Shown here: positions 24,965 to 33,921 of the stretch, in pieces | Layout: the number at the start of each line of letters is the position of its first letter | Position numbering within the stretch: position 1 is the first letter of the stretch | Origin: Leucobacter sp. wl10 | GTDB taxonomy: Bacteria > Actinomycetota > Actinomycetes > Actinomycetales > Microbacteriaceae | Length of the DNA stretch: 64,000 nt | Assembly (NCBI RefSeq): GCF_003569785.1 | Contig: NZ_KZ983993.1 | Location: 83,114 to 147,113 of the forward strand | Direction of reading: 5' to 3' | The notes under the pieces: generated by a model | The model's database searches: none | What the model was told of the DNA's origin: nothing | The model's input: only the letters and a program-made list of their open reading frames with translations | Made by a program: the position numbers and the translations under genes

Positions 24965-26479
24965 ATGACCGCAGACCCAGCCCCCGCAGCAGCACCTCCC
25001 GTGCTCGAGGTGCGGGGTGTCCGGAAGACCTTCGGCGGCGTCGTGGCGCTCGACGACGTGGGGATCACGCTCCGCCCCGGCGTGGTCCACTGTCTCGCGG
25101 GCGAGAACGGCTGCGGCAAGTCGACGCTCATCAAGATCGTCAGCGGCGTGGAGCCGGCCGACACCGGGGAGATCCTGATCGACGGAGAGCCCGTGTCGCG
25201 GATGACGCCGACGGCGGCGCTCCGGGCCGGCATCCAGGTCATCTATCAGGACTTCTCGCTCTTCCCCAACCTCACGGTCGCCGAGAACATCGTGCTGCCG
25301 GCCGCCATCGCCGCGCGCAGCAAGCTGTACCGCGCGAAACGCCTGCGGCCCGCGGCCGAGCGCATCGTGCAGGAGCTCGGCCTGAGCCTCGACCTCGACG
25401 AGGAGGTCGGTAAGCTCTCCGTGGCCGACCGCCAGCTCACGGCCATCTGCCGCGCGCTCGTGCAGGAGGCACGGGTGATCTTCATGGATGAGCCGACCAC
25501 GGCGCTCACCCACTCCGAGGTGGAGCGACTGTTCGAACTCGTGCGCCGATTGCAGGGCCGCGGGGTCGCGCTCGTCTTCGTGAGCCACAAGCTGGAGGAG
25601 GTGCTGTCGGTGTCGCAGGAGGTAACGGTGCTGCGCAGCGGGCGGCTCGTCGCTCACGGCCCGGTCGAGGAATTCGACGTGCGTTCCCTGACCGAGGCCA
25701 TGACCGGGCGCGAGGTCGACGACTCCCGGATCGTGGTGGAGGTCGACCCCGGCGCGGGCCCGCTCCTGCGCGTCGAATCGCTCACGCTCCCGGGCGCTTT
25801 CACCGACGTCTCCTTCGATCTGCGTGCGGGGGAGGTGCTCGGTCTGACGGGGCTCCTCGGATCGGGCCGCGGCGAGATCGCCGAGGCGCTCTTCGGCGTG
25901 CTGAAGCCGGAATCGGGCACGGTCGAGCTCGGCGGCGTCCGCGTGCGGCCGGGCAGCATCCGATCCTCGATCGCCGCCGGATTCGGCTACGTGCCCGAGG
26001 ACCGCCTGACGCAGGGGCTCTTCCTGGACAAGCCGATCTCGGACAACATCATCGCGAGCTCGCTCGGCGAGCACGCGCGCGGACGGCTCTTCCTGAGCCC
26101 CCGGCGCACGGCCGAGACCATTTCCCGGCTGTTCGACCGGCTCCGGATCAAGGCGCCGAGCGTGGCCGCCCCCGTGCGGTCGCTCTCGGGCGGCAACGCC
26201 CAGAGAGTCGTGCTGGCCAAGTGGCTCGCGACCGAACCGCGCGTGCTGATCCTGAACGGACCGACGGTCGGGGTCGACGTCGGCTCCAAGGAGGAGATCC
26301 TGCAGATCCTCCGCGAGGCCGCGACCGCGGGCATGGGAGTCGTCATGATCTCCGATGACGTACCCGAGCTCGTCTCCATCTGCCGCCGCGTGCTCATCGT
26401 GCGACGGGGCGAGATCGTCGGCGAGTTCACCGACGACCGCATCGAGACCCATCGAATTCAGGAGGTGATCGCAGCATGA
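24965..26479 (+). CDS. Sugar ABC transporter, tandem ATP-binding protein
   Basis: RbsA/RhaT-type protein, 504 aa, with two ATPase domains. The first has an intact Walker A GENGCGKST at about residues 47-55 and LSVADRQ in the signature position; its Walker B is VIFMDEPTTAL. The second has the usual degenerate P-loop (GLLGSGRGE) and an intact LSGGNAQRV signature, as is normal in this family. It energises the two permeases downstream. The stop overlaps the first permease start (ATGA). Confidence 0.95.
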   Translation: MTADPAPAAAPPVLEVRGVRKTFGGVVALDDVGITLRPGVVHCLAGENGCGKSTLIKIVSGVEPADTGEILIDGEPVSRMTPTAALRAGIQVIYQDFSLFPNLTVAENIVLPAAIAARSKLYRAKRLRPAAERIVQELGLSLDLDEEVGKLSVADRQLTAICRALVQEARVIFMDEPTTALTHSEVERLFELVRRLQGRGVALVFVSHKLEEVLSVSQEVTVLRSGRLVAHGPVEEFDVRSLTEAMTGREVDDSRIVVEVDPGAGPLLRVESLTLPGAFTDVSFDLRAGEVLGLTGLLGSGRGEIAEALFGVLKPESGTVELGGVRVRPGSIRSSIAAGFGYVPEDRLTQGLFLDKPISDNIIASSLGEHARGRLFLSPRRTAETISRLFDRLRIKAPSVAAPVRSLSGGNAQRVVLAKWLATEPRVLILNGPTVGVDVGSKEEILQILREAATAGMGVVMISDDVPELVSICRRVLIVRRGEIVGEFTDDRIETHRIQEVIAA

Positions 26480-27573
26480 GCGCCGCACTGAGAACCGGCC
26501 GCTCGAGGCTGCGTGCCTCGGCCTTCTCCAGCGAGCTGGTGCTCGTCGGCATCATCCTGCTGCTCGTCGTCGTGATGAGCCTCGTGAATCCGACCTTCTT
26601 CACCGTGCACACGCTGTTCTCGATTCTCCGGGCGGCGCTCGTGCCGATGGTGCTCGCGCTCGGCGTGCTGCTCGTCATCATTTCGGGCGGGATCGACGTC
26701 TCGTTCCCCGCCATCGCGATCTTCGCGGCGTACACGACGGTATTCCTGGCGCAGCAGGGGCAGTTCGACCCCGGTCTGATCGGCGTGATCGTGATGGCGA
26801 TCGCGATCGGCGCGCTGCTCGGACTCGTCAACGGTGCGGTGATCGCGAGGTTCAGGCTGCCGACGCTGATCGTCACCCTCGCGACCCAGGGGATCTTCAA
26901 GGGGGTGCTGCTCGCCTACGTCGGCTCCCGCTACATCGCGGATCTGCCCGGCAGCGTCTCCCAGCTCTCGACCTCGAGCCTCATCGCCGTCGAGGGCAGC
27001 CGGTCGTACCTGCCGATGGCGGCGGTGCCCGTCGTCGTCCTCGTCGTCGCGGTCTCGCTGCTGCTCGGCAAGACGATGTTCGGGCGCGGCCTCTACGCGA
27101 TCGGCGGCGATATCGAGGGCGCCAGGCGTGCCGGCTTCCCGGTCGTGCGCTACCAGGTGCTGCTGTACGTGCTCGCCGGGGCCATCGCCGCGATCGGCGG
27201 CCTCGTGCACGTCGTGCTGGGCCAGAACGCGAACCCGCAGGACCTCGTCGGCACCGAACTCGACGTGATCGCCGCGGTCGTGCTCGGCGGAGCCTCCATC
27301 TTCGGCGGGCGCGGAAGCGTCATCGGCACGGTGCTCGGCGTCCTGCTCGTGCAGATCATCAACAACAGTCTGATCCTGATGGGCGTGCCGACGGCCTGGC
27401 AGCGCGCCGCGGTCGGCGTTCTGCTCGCGCTCGGCGTCGGCGTGCAGGCGCTCATGGCGAAGCGGGCGGCGAGACGCACATTCGTGATCGACGGCGGGGG
27501 TCCGGCCGCAACCCCCCGGACCGACGGCGCGCGCCCGGGCAATTCCGAGAGGGAGGCGGCTCATGCCGAGTGA
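26476..27573 (+). CDS. Sugar ABC transporter permease 1
   Basis: Integral membrane subunit of the RbsC/branched-chain permease superfamily (BPD_transp_2), 365 aa with 8-10 predicted helices between about residues 20 and 330. ISGGIDVSFPAI and LGGASIFGGRGSVIGTVLG are the typical conserved segments. It overlaps the ATPase gene by 4 bases and the second permease by 11 bases. It forms a heterodimeric channel with that permease. Confidence 0.94.
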   Translation: MSAALRTGRSRLRASAFSSELVLVGIILLLVVVMSLVNPTFFTVHTLFSILRAALVPMVLALGVLLVIISGGIDVSFPAIAIFAAYTTVFLAQQGQFDPGLIGVIVMAIAIGALLGLVNGAVIARFRLPTLIVTLATQGIFKGVLLAYVGSRYIADLPGSVSQLSTSSLIAVEGSRSYLPMAAVPVVVLVVAVSLLLGKTMFGRGLYAIGGDIEGARRAGFPVVRYQVLLYVLAGAIAAIGGLVHVVLGQNANPQDLVGTELDVIAAVVLGGASIFGGRGSVIGTVLGVLLVQIINNSLILMGVPTAWQRAAVGVLLALGVGVQALMAKRAARRTFVIDGGGPAATPRTDGARPGNSEREAAHAE

Positions 27574-28690
27574 ATCCGACCGGGGCGGCGTCGCCCGGAT
27601 CAACGCCGACGTCGACCGCTCGTTCCGCGCGCTGCTCGGCAGGGTCCACGTCGAGCGCGGCATCGGCCGGATGGTCGTGCTGCTCGCCATCGCGTCCGCC
27701 TTCTTCGCGGTGCTGAAACCCGGGATCTTCCTGAACCCGCTGAACCTGCAGAACCTCATGGTCGCGTCCCCCGAGATCGGGATCCTGGCGGTCGCGATGG
27801 CGTTCGCGATGATGACGGGCGGCATCGACCTCTCCCTGGTCGCGATCGCGAACCTCACCGCGGTCACCGTGAGCACCGCGTACACGGCCGTGGCCGCCGG
27901 AGACCCGGCGCAGGCCGAGGCGATGGCGCCCCTGATCCTGCTGCTCGGTCTCGGCGTCGGGCTGCTCGGGGGCGCGGTGAACGGGTTTCTGATCTCGTCG
28001 GTGGGGATCGCCCCGATCCTCGCCACTCTCGCGACGATGCAGATCTACAACGGCCTCGCGATCGTGTGGACCGGCGGTAAGACGCTCTACGGCGCTCCCG
28101 AGGCGCTCGCCGCGGTCGGCAAGTCGACCGTGGCCGGGATCCCGGTGCTGTTCCTCGTCTTCATCGTCATTGCGCTGATCGTCGGCGTGCTGCTGTCGCG
28201 CACACCCTTCGGCCGCCGCACGATGCTCCAGGGCGCGAACGGAGTCGCGGCGCGCTACTCGGGAATCCGCGGATCGAGCGTGCTCATGGGCACCTATCTG
28301 CTGACGGGCCTCCTCGGGGGCTGCGCCGGCCTCGTCTTCCTCGCCCGCAACCCGACGGCCAGCGCCGACTACGGCAGCTCGTACGTGCTGCTCGTCATCG
28401 TCATCGCGGTGCTCGGCGGGACCAACCCGGTGGGCGGCTACGCCACCGTGACCGGCGTCGTGCTCGCGACCCTCGTGCTGCAGGTCGTGCAGTCGGGCTT
28501 CACGGCGCTTCGGCTCTCGGCCTACGAGTACGCCATCGCGCAGGGAGTGATCCTGATCGCGGTCATGGTGTTCGACCAGGTCCGGCTGCGCCGGCGTCAC
28601 CGCGAGGCCCCATCGACGCCGACGAGTATCGTGGCGACCGCCGCAGCCGCCGAGACCGCGGGGGCGGAAGGCACCCGGGCACCGAGATGA
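27563..28690 (+). CDS. Sugar ABC transporter permease 2
   Basis: Second membrane subunit of the same transporter, 375 aa. MTGGIDLSLVAIANL and VLGGTNPVGGYATVTGVVLA match the BPD_transp_2 family. A charged N-terminal ~30 residues and a Thr/Ala-rich C-terminal tail flank the membrane region. The overlap with permease 1 implies translational coupling. Confidence 0.94.
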   Translation: MPSESDRGGVARINADVDRSFRALLGRVHVERGIGRMVVLLAIASAFFAVLKPGIFLNPLNLQNLMVASPEIGILAVAMAFAMMTGGIDLSLVAIANLTAVTVSTAYTAVAAGDPAQAEAMAPLILLLGLGVGLLGGAVNGFLISSVGIAPILATLATMQIYNGLAIVWTGGKTLYGAPEALAAVGKSTVAGIPVLFLVFIVIALIVGVLLSRTPFGRRTMLQGANGVAARYSGIRGSSVLMGTYLLTGLLGGCAGLVFLARNPTASADYGSSYVLLVIVIAVLGGTNPVGGYATVTGVVLATLVLQVVQSGFTALRLSAYEYAIAQGVILIAVMVFDQVRLRRRHREAPSTPTSIVATAAAAETAGAEGTRAPR

Positions 28691-28715
28691 CCGGCTGGAC
28701 GAGGCGGAGGACACC

Positions 28716-30224
28716 ATGACCCGACTGCTCATGGGCATCGACATCGGGACCTACGAGACCAAGGGCGTGCTGGTCGATGCGGCCGGGGCGGTGCGGGCAG
28801 AGGCGCGGGCCCGGCACGGGATCAGCACGCCGCGGCCGGGGTGGGTCGAGCACGACGCCGAGACCGTGTGGTGGGCCGACCTCGTCCGGGTGGCCCGCGA
28901 GCTCACGTCGCACGCGGGGCCGGGCGACGAACTGATCGGCCTCGGGTGCAGCGCGATCGGGCCGTGCGTGCTCCCGGTCGATGCGGCGCTGCGCCCCCTG
29001 CGGCCCGCGATCCTCTACGGCGTCGACACGCGGGCCTCGGCGGAGATCGCCGAGCTCGAGGAGCGGCTCGGGCGCGAGGAGATCTTCCGCCGCGCGGGTA
29101 ACGCGCTGACGAGCCAGTCCGCCGGCCCGAAGATGCTGTGGATCGAGCGGAACGAGCCGGACGTCGCCGCGCGCACCCGGTGGTACCTCACGAGCCAGAG
29201 CTTCCTGGTCGCGCGGCTCACCGGCCGGGTGGTCGTCGACCACGCGACCGCCGGCTACTCCCACCCGTTCTACGAACTCGCGGAGCTGCGCTACAACTGC
29301 GACGGGCTCGCCGGAACGGTGCCGGAGGAGAAGCTGCCCGAGGCGGCGTGGTCCGCCGAGGTCGCCGGGACGGTGACCGCGGCCGCCGCCGCCGAGACCG
29401 GTCTCCCCGAGGGGCTGCCCGTGGTCGTCGGCACCACGGACTCGCCGGCCGAGGCCGTGGGCTCCTCCGTCATGGCGCCGGGCGACCTCATGCTGCAGCT
29501 CGGCTCCACCGGCTACCTGATCCGGATCGGCGATCGGCCGGCGACGAGCGACGTGCTCTGGGCGGCCCCGTGGGTGATGCCGGGCCGATTCGTGCTCGCG
29601 GCCGGCACGTCGACCGGCGGCACCGCGACCCGCTGGATCGCGGATCAGCTCGACCTTGAGCGCGGCGACGGCGACGCTGCGCTGTTCGGCCGGTTGATGG
29701 AACTCTCCGGGGCGTCCCCGATCGGCGCGAACGGGGTGCTGCACCTGCCGCACTTCAGCGGTGAGCGCACGCCCTTCCACGACCCCGACGCGCGCGCCGC
29801 GTTCGTCGGGATGAGCCTCGGCACGGACCGCGCCGACCTCGCGCGGGCGGTCTCGGAGGGTGTCGGCCATTCGATCGCCCTGGCGCTCGCCGCGCTCGTG
29901 GCCGAGGGGGGCGGGGACCCGCGGGTCGTCGCGGTCGGCGGCGGAATCAAGAACTCGATCATCACCCGCACCATCTGCGATGTCACCGGCCACGAGCTGG
30001 CGCTCGCGGAGACCGTCGGCGCTTCGTACGGCGACGCGATCCTCGCCGGAATCGGCGTCGGTGCGATCTCGGAGGCGGAGGGCGCGGGATGGCCTGGGTT
30101 TCTCGAGCCGGCGACGCCGGGCGCCGACGGCGACGCCGGGGTGCGCGAGATCCGGCTCGCACACGACCGCTTCCAACGCACGTACTGGGCGCTCCGGGCG
30201 GCCAGAGAGGGAGAGCACGCATGA
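28716..30224 (+). CDS. FGGY-family carbohydrate kinase
   Basis: Sugar or polyol kinase of the FGGY family, 502 aa, actin-like ATPase fold. The N-terminal phosphate-1 motif is GIDIGTYETKGVLVD. TTDSPAEAVGSSV, LGSTGY and the C-terminal adenosine motif VGGGIKNSIITRTICDVTGHEL are present. Family specificity (xylulose, ribulose, erythritol and others) cannot be read by eye. It likely phosphorylates the sugar imported by the ABC transporter just upstream. The stop overlaps the next gene (ATGA). Confidence 0.93.
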   Translation: MTRLLMGIDIGTYETKGVLVDAAGAVRAEARARHGISTPRPGWVEHDAETVWWADLVRVARELTSHAGPGDELIGLGCSAIGPCVLPVDAALRPLRPAILYGVDTRASAEIAELEERLGREEIFRRAGNALTSQSAGPKMLWIERNEPDVAARTRWYLTSQSFLVARLTGRVVVDHATAGYSHPFYELAELRYNCDGLAGTVPEEKLPEAAWSAEVAGTVTAAAAAETGLPEGLPVVVGTTDSPAEAVGSSVMAPGDLMLQLGSTGYLIRIGDRPATSDVLWAAPWVMPGRFVLAAGTSTGGTATRWIADQLDLERGDGDAALFGRLMELSGASPIGANGVLHLPHFSGERTPFHDPDARAAFVGMSLGTDRADLARAVSEGVGHSIALALAALVAEGGGDPRVVAVGGGIKNSIITRTICDVTGHELALAETVGASYGDAILAGIGVGAISEAEGAGWPGFLEPATPGADGDAGVREIRLAHDRFQRTYWALRAAREGEHA

Positions 30225-31288
30225 GTCGCTGGCCCGAACTGGCCGCGCACCTGGCGCTGGTGAACGGGGTCGGCCCCGGCACAAAGGTCGGGATCTTCGC
30301 GACGACGGTCGGCGCGCTCGACGCCGTGGCCGCCTTCGTCGAGGAGGTCTACCGGCTGGGCGGCGTTCCGCAGGTGCTGCTGACCGAGGAGCGCTACGAC
30401 CGGTACGCGCTCGCCCACGCCGACGAGGAGGTGCTGCGTGTGCCGGCCCCGCTCGAGCTCGCCTCGATGGAGTGGGCCGACGTGCACGTCTCCTTCCGCG
30501 GCATGGAGCCGCCGGCCGCCGAGATCGACGGTGCGCGGCTGAGCCTGCAGCGCGAGGGCAAGGGCGTCGTCTCGACGGCCCGGTGGCGGGGCACGAGGTG
30601 GACCCTCGTGCGCATTCCGAGCGCGGAGTGGGCCGACCTCGTCGGGGTGCCCGCGGCGCAGCTCGAGCGCGAGTTCTTCGCGGGCACGCTCGCCGACTGG
30701 GAGGCCCACCGGGCGCACCTCGACCGGCTGTGCGAGCGGTTGAACGGCGTCCGCACGGTGCGCATCGTCGACGCCGGCACCGACCTCATCCTCGACTGCA
30801 CGGGCCGCACCTGGGTGCCGTTCGCCGGCGAGGCGAACCTGCCGGACGGCGAGGTGGCCACGGCGCCCCGCGAGGACGGCGTCGACGGCCGTATCTCCTT
30901 CCCCGGCCGCTTCTGGTTCGGCGGGGCCCGCATCACCGACCTGCGGCTCGAGTTCTCGGGCGGCCGGGTCGTGCGGGCCGAGGCAGCCGAGGGCGCCGAC
31001 TTCGTCGACCGCGTCCTCGCCGCGCCGGGCGCGCGGGTCGTCGGCGAGCTCGGGATCGGCACGAACCCGAGCATGCGCACCATGACCGGCGACCTGCTGC
31101 TCGACGAGAAGATCCTCGGCACGGTGCACATCGCCCTCGGGCGCTCGTACCCGCAGTGCGGTGGCCTCAACGAGTCGGCCATCCACTGGGACATCGTGAA
31201 AGACCTGCGGCCCTCCGGTCGGCTCGAGATCGACGGCGAGGCGCTGATCGACGGGGAGCGGTACGCGCCGGTGCTGGCCGGCGACTGA
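30221..31288 (+). CDS. M29-family aminopeptidase-like protein
   Basis: Homologue of thermophilic metalloaminopeptidases (aminopeptidase T/S, M29), 355 aa, somewhat shorter than the usual ~410. The metal and catalytic motifs are visible: Glu in ANLPDGEVATAP, Glu in GELGIGTNPSM, His and Tyr in GTVHIALGRSYPQCGG, and His-x-Asp in SAIHWDIVKDL. It may therefore be an active di-metal hydrolase. Its place between an FGGY kinase and a DhaK-type kinase in a sugar operon is odd for a peptidase; it may hydrolyse an amide or peptide linked to the sugar substrate. That role is inference. Confidence 0.85.
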   Translation: MSRWPELAAHLALVNGVGPGTKVGIFATTVGALDAVAAFVEEVYRLGGVPQVLLTEERYDRYALAHADEEVLRVPAPLELASMEWADVHVSFRGMEPPAAEIDGARLSLQREGKGVVSTARWRGTRWTLVRIPSAEWADLVGVPAAQLEREFFAGTLADWEAHRAHLDRLCERLNGVRTVRIVDAGTDLILDCTGRTWVPFAGEANLPDGEVATAPREDGVDGRISFPGRFWFGGARITDLRLEFSGGRVVRAEAAEGADFVDRVLAAPGARVVGELGIGTNPSMRTMTGDLLLDEKILGTVHIALGRSYPQCGGLNESAIHWDIVKDLRPSGRLEIDGEALIDGERYAPVLAGD

Positions 31289-31302
31289 TCGAAGGAGACA
31301 CC

Positions 31303-32994
31303 ATGCGCAAGATCATCAACGGGGCCGACGCGTTCGTGGACGAGGTGCTCGAAGGCATCCTGCTGGCGCACCCCGACGAGCTGCGGGCGGCGACCGAGGA
31401 TCGTCGGGCGCTCGTGCGCGCCGACTCCCCCGCAGCCGGTCGGGTCGGCATCGTCACCGGCGGCGGATCGGGTCACCTGCCCTTCTTCCTCGGCTATGTC
31501 GGGCGCGGGCTGTGCTCGGCCGTCGCCGTCGGCAACGTGTTCTCCTCGCCGAGCCCGGCACAGATCCACGCGGCGTCCGTCGCGGTCGACGGGGGGGCGG
31601 GGGTGCTCTACCTCTACGGGAACTACGGCGGCGACGTCTACAACTTCGACATCGCGGCCGAGCTGTGCCGCGGGCAGAGCATCGAGGTGCGCACGGTGCT
31701 GGGAGCAGACGACGTCCAGTCGGCCCCGCCCGCATCGGCCGCGATGCGCCGCGGGGTCGCCGGCCTCGTGCTCGTCTACAAGGCGGCGGGCGCCATGGCG
31801 GACCGCGGCGCCTCGCTCGACGAGGTGGCCCGAGTCGCGCAACGAGCGGCAGATGCCACCCGCACGATGGGCGTCGGATTGTCGCCGACGATCCTGCCCG
31901 CGGCGGGCGAGGCGACCTTCGCGCTGGACGAGGGGGAGATGGAGATCGGCGTCGGGATCCACGGGGAGCGGGGCAGCCATCGCGGCCCGATCGAGACCGC
32001 GGACGAGATCACTGACCGGTTCCTCGCGGAGCTCGGCACCGAGCTCGACTTGAGCGCCGGGTCGCGCGTCGCGGTGCTCGTGAACGGGCTCGGCGCGACC
32101 CCGCTCGAGGAGCTCTACGTCGTCTACCGTCGCGTGCACCGGGTGCTCGCCGAGCGCGGGGTCGAGATCGCCTACCGGCTCGTCGGCGAGTACGTCACGA
32201 GTCTCGAGATGGCCGGGGCGTCGCTGTCGATCATGCAGCTCGACGACGAGCTCGAGGAGCTGCTGCACGATCCCGCGGGGTCCCCGTTCTTCCGGCAGGG
32301 CGATGCGACCGTGCCCGAGGCCGCGGCGGGCGATGCGCCGATCGTGCCGGTGAGCGCTGCGGCGGTCGCCGACATCGTGTCGGCCGGGAGCCCGAGTCGA
32401 CTGCGCGAGACGCTGATCGCCGCGCTGCCGCGCATGGAGCGGCACACGGACGAGCTGCGCGAGCTCGACGCCATACTCGGGGACGGGGACCTGGGCATCA
32501 CGGTGTCGGCGGGCAGCCGGGCCGCGGCCGGGGCGGTGGCGGGGCTCCCCGAGGACGCTGACGCCCGCAGCGTGCTGCGCGTGGCTGGGCTCGCCTTCTC
32601 GTCGGCGAACCCGTCGACGTTCGCGGCCCTCGTCGGCAGCGGCCTGATCGGGGCGGCCGACACGCTCGAGCGCGGCGCGCACCTCGGGGTCGACGGTGCG
32701 GCCGGCCTGCTTCGGGCGCTCTCCGAGCGGATCGCCGAGCGCGGGGGCGCTGAGCCGGGCGACAAGACCCTGCTCGACGTGCTCGCTCCAGTGGTCTCGG
32801 CGCTCGAAGCCGGTGCCGCCCCCGAGGAGCTCTCGGGGGTCGCCGCGGCGGCTGTCGAGGAGACCGCGGGGTGGCGGTCGCGCCGCGGCCGGGCCGCTTG
32901 GCAGCAGGAGCGGTCGATCGGGCAGCGGGATCCCGGCGGGGTCGCCGCGCTGCGGTTCGTCGAGGAGATCGTCGGCGCGGCCGGCGAGGAGTGA
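31303..32994 (+). CDS. Fused DhaK-DhaL dihydroxyacetone-type kinase
   Basis: ATP-dependent ketose/triose kinase, 563 aa. The DhaK domain (about residues 1-330) contains TGGGSGHLP and the substrate-binding histidine His220 in GVGIHGERG, which forms a hemiaminal with the ketone. The DhaL domain (about 355-563) binds ATP-Mg; its first motif reads LGDGDLGIT, keeping Asp394 and Asp396 but with Leu where His is usual. The ATG at 31303 follows AAGGAG. It is the last gene of the sugar operon and may act on dihydroxyacetone, erythrulose or another short ketose from the pathway. Confidence 0.9.
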   Translation: MRKIINGADAFVDEVLEGILLAHPDELRAATEDRRALVRADSPAAGRVGIVTGGGSGHLPFFLGYVGRGLCSAVAVGNVFSSPSPAQIHAASVAVDGGAGVLYLYGNYGGDVYNFDIAAELCRGQSIEVRTVLGADDVQSAPPASAAMRRGVAGLVLVYKAAGAMADRGASLDEVARVAQRAADATRTMGVGLSPTILPAAGEATFALDEGEMEIGVGIHGERGSHRGPIETADEITDRFLAELGTELDLSAGSRVAVLVNGLGATPLEELYVVYRRVHRVLAERGVEIAYRLVGEYVTSLEMAGASLSIMQLDDELEELLHDPAGSPFFRQGDATVPEAAAGDAPIVPVSAAAVADIVSAGSPSRLRETLIAALPRMERHTDELRELDAILGDGDLGITVSAGSRAAAGAVAGLPEDADARSVLRVAGLAFSSANPSTFAALVGSGLIGAADTLERGAHLGVDGAAGLLRALSERIAERGGAEPGDKTLLDVLAPVVSALEAGAAPEELSGVAAAAVEETAGWRSRRGRAAWQQERSIGQRDPGGVAALRFVEEIVGAAGEE

Positions 32995-33124
32995 GGGGAA
33001 ACCTGAGGGCGGGACTGCGGGTGCTCACGCTCTGAGCCCCGGGGAGGGTCGGGGCCGGCGGGCCGCGGGCATCGAGGCGGTGCGCATCACGCGCGACACG
33101 CCGCTCTGGGGGACTGAGCGCGCG

Positions 33125-33544
33125 TCAGCGATCCGCGGTGGGATCGATGCGCGTGATGCCCGGAATCCCGTCGAAGCCCCGGTCGGTCGAGGCGATCTTC
33201 TCGATGCCGTACGCCAGCGCCGTCGCCGCGTGCACGGCGTCGCGGCCCCCGACGCCGGGCAGCTGCTCGATCAGCTTGAGCGAGGTATCGAGCACTTCGT
33301 GGTCGAACTTCAGGATCGTGAGCATCGCCATGAGGTCGCGTCCTTCCTGAACTGCGAGCTCACGGTCGCCGGTGACGCGCTGGCGATGGTGCACGACCTC
33401 CTGGATCATCTCCGTGCTGGCGTAGCCGCGTCCACGCCCCGCCGCGAGGTCTCGAAGCATGGCGATGGATGGGGCTTTGTACCTGCCCGAATCGGAGAGC
33501 GCATAGATGGCGATGTTGGCGTCGAGAAGCACCGCGTCCTCCAT
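33125..33544 (-). CDS. vapC: VapC-like PIN-domain toxin
   Basis: Putative Mg-dependent ribonuclease toxin, 139 aa. Acidic active-site residues are visible: Asp in LLDANIAIY, Glu in STEMIQEVVHH, Asp in GGRDAVHAAT and Asp in STDRGFDGI. The start ATG at 33542-33544 gives MEDAVLLDANI; a GTG at 33557-33559, overlapping the antitoxin stop, would add five residues. It follows its antitoxin gene closely in the usual VapBC order. Confidence 0.88.
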   Translation of the reverse strand: MEDAVLLDANIAIYALSDSGRYKAPSIAMLRDLAAGRGRGYASTEMIQEVVHHRQRVTGDRELAVQEGRDLMAMLTILKFDHEVLDTSLKLIEQLPGVGGRDAVHAATALAYGIEKIASTDRGFDGIPGITRIDPTADR

Positions 33545-33555
33545 GATCTCAGGGA

Positions 33556-33852
33556 TCACGCGGCGGCCTCGCCGTTGTTCCGGGTCGACTGATGCAAGGG
33601 GTCCATCTCGCGTTCGTAGTCGGCTTTGAGATCGTTCCAGTCTGGGAGCGGATCCTGGGGCGCGGCATCGGCCCGCGCGAGCATTCGCTCGAGGATCTCC
33701 GTTTTCCGCCTGTGCAGCGCGTTCACCCGCTCGTCGACGGCCTCGCGGATGAACGCGCCGACGCTCACGCCGCGGATGCGCGCCTCGGCCTCGAGCGCCG
33801 CGTAGCGCTCCGGGTCGAAGAGCACCTGCACTCGTTTCTCCAGGGTGGCCAT
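33556..33852 (-). CDS. vapB: VapB-like ribbon-helix-helix antitoxin
   Basis: Small regulator, 98 aa. The N-terminal 45 residues have the ribbon-helix-helix pattern KRVQVLFDPERYAALEAEAR then VSVGAFIREAVDERV. The C-terminal half is hydrophilic and should wrap the toxin. It precedes the PIN-domain gene by a few bases, so the two likely form one autoregulated unit. A short inverted repeat of TGCACATG/CATGTGCA around 33876-33898 just upstream may be the operator. Confidence 0.85.
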   Translation of the reverse strand: MATLEKRVQVLFDPERYAALEAEARIRGVSVGAFIREAVDERVNALHRRKTEILERMLARADAAPQDPLPDWNDLKADYEREMDPLHQSTRNNGEAAA

Positions 33853-33921
33853 GACCGCAGCCTACGCCGGATCCTGCACATGCACAAGGCATGTGCAGGT
33901 GCAGTGCCGGGACGGCGATCC

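Noticed and set aside
23840..26488. 882-codon minus-strand ORF across the sugar ABC genes
   Set aside because: Antisense to clearly recognisable binding-protein and ATPase genes; repetitive composition and no motif.
33125..33852. VapBC as part of a larger defence island
   Set aside because: Neighbours are a sugar kinase operon and a lipoate ligase; no restriction, nuclease or phage genes are nearby.
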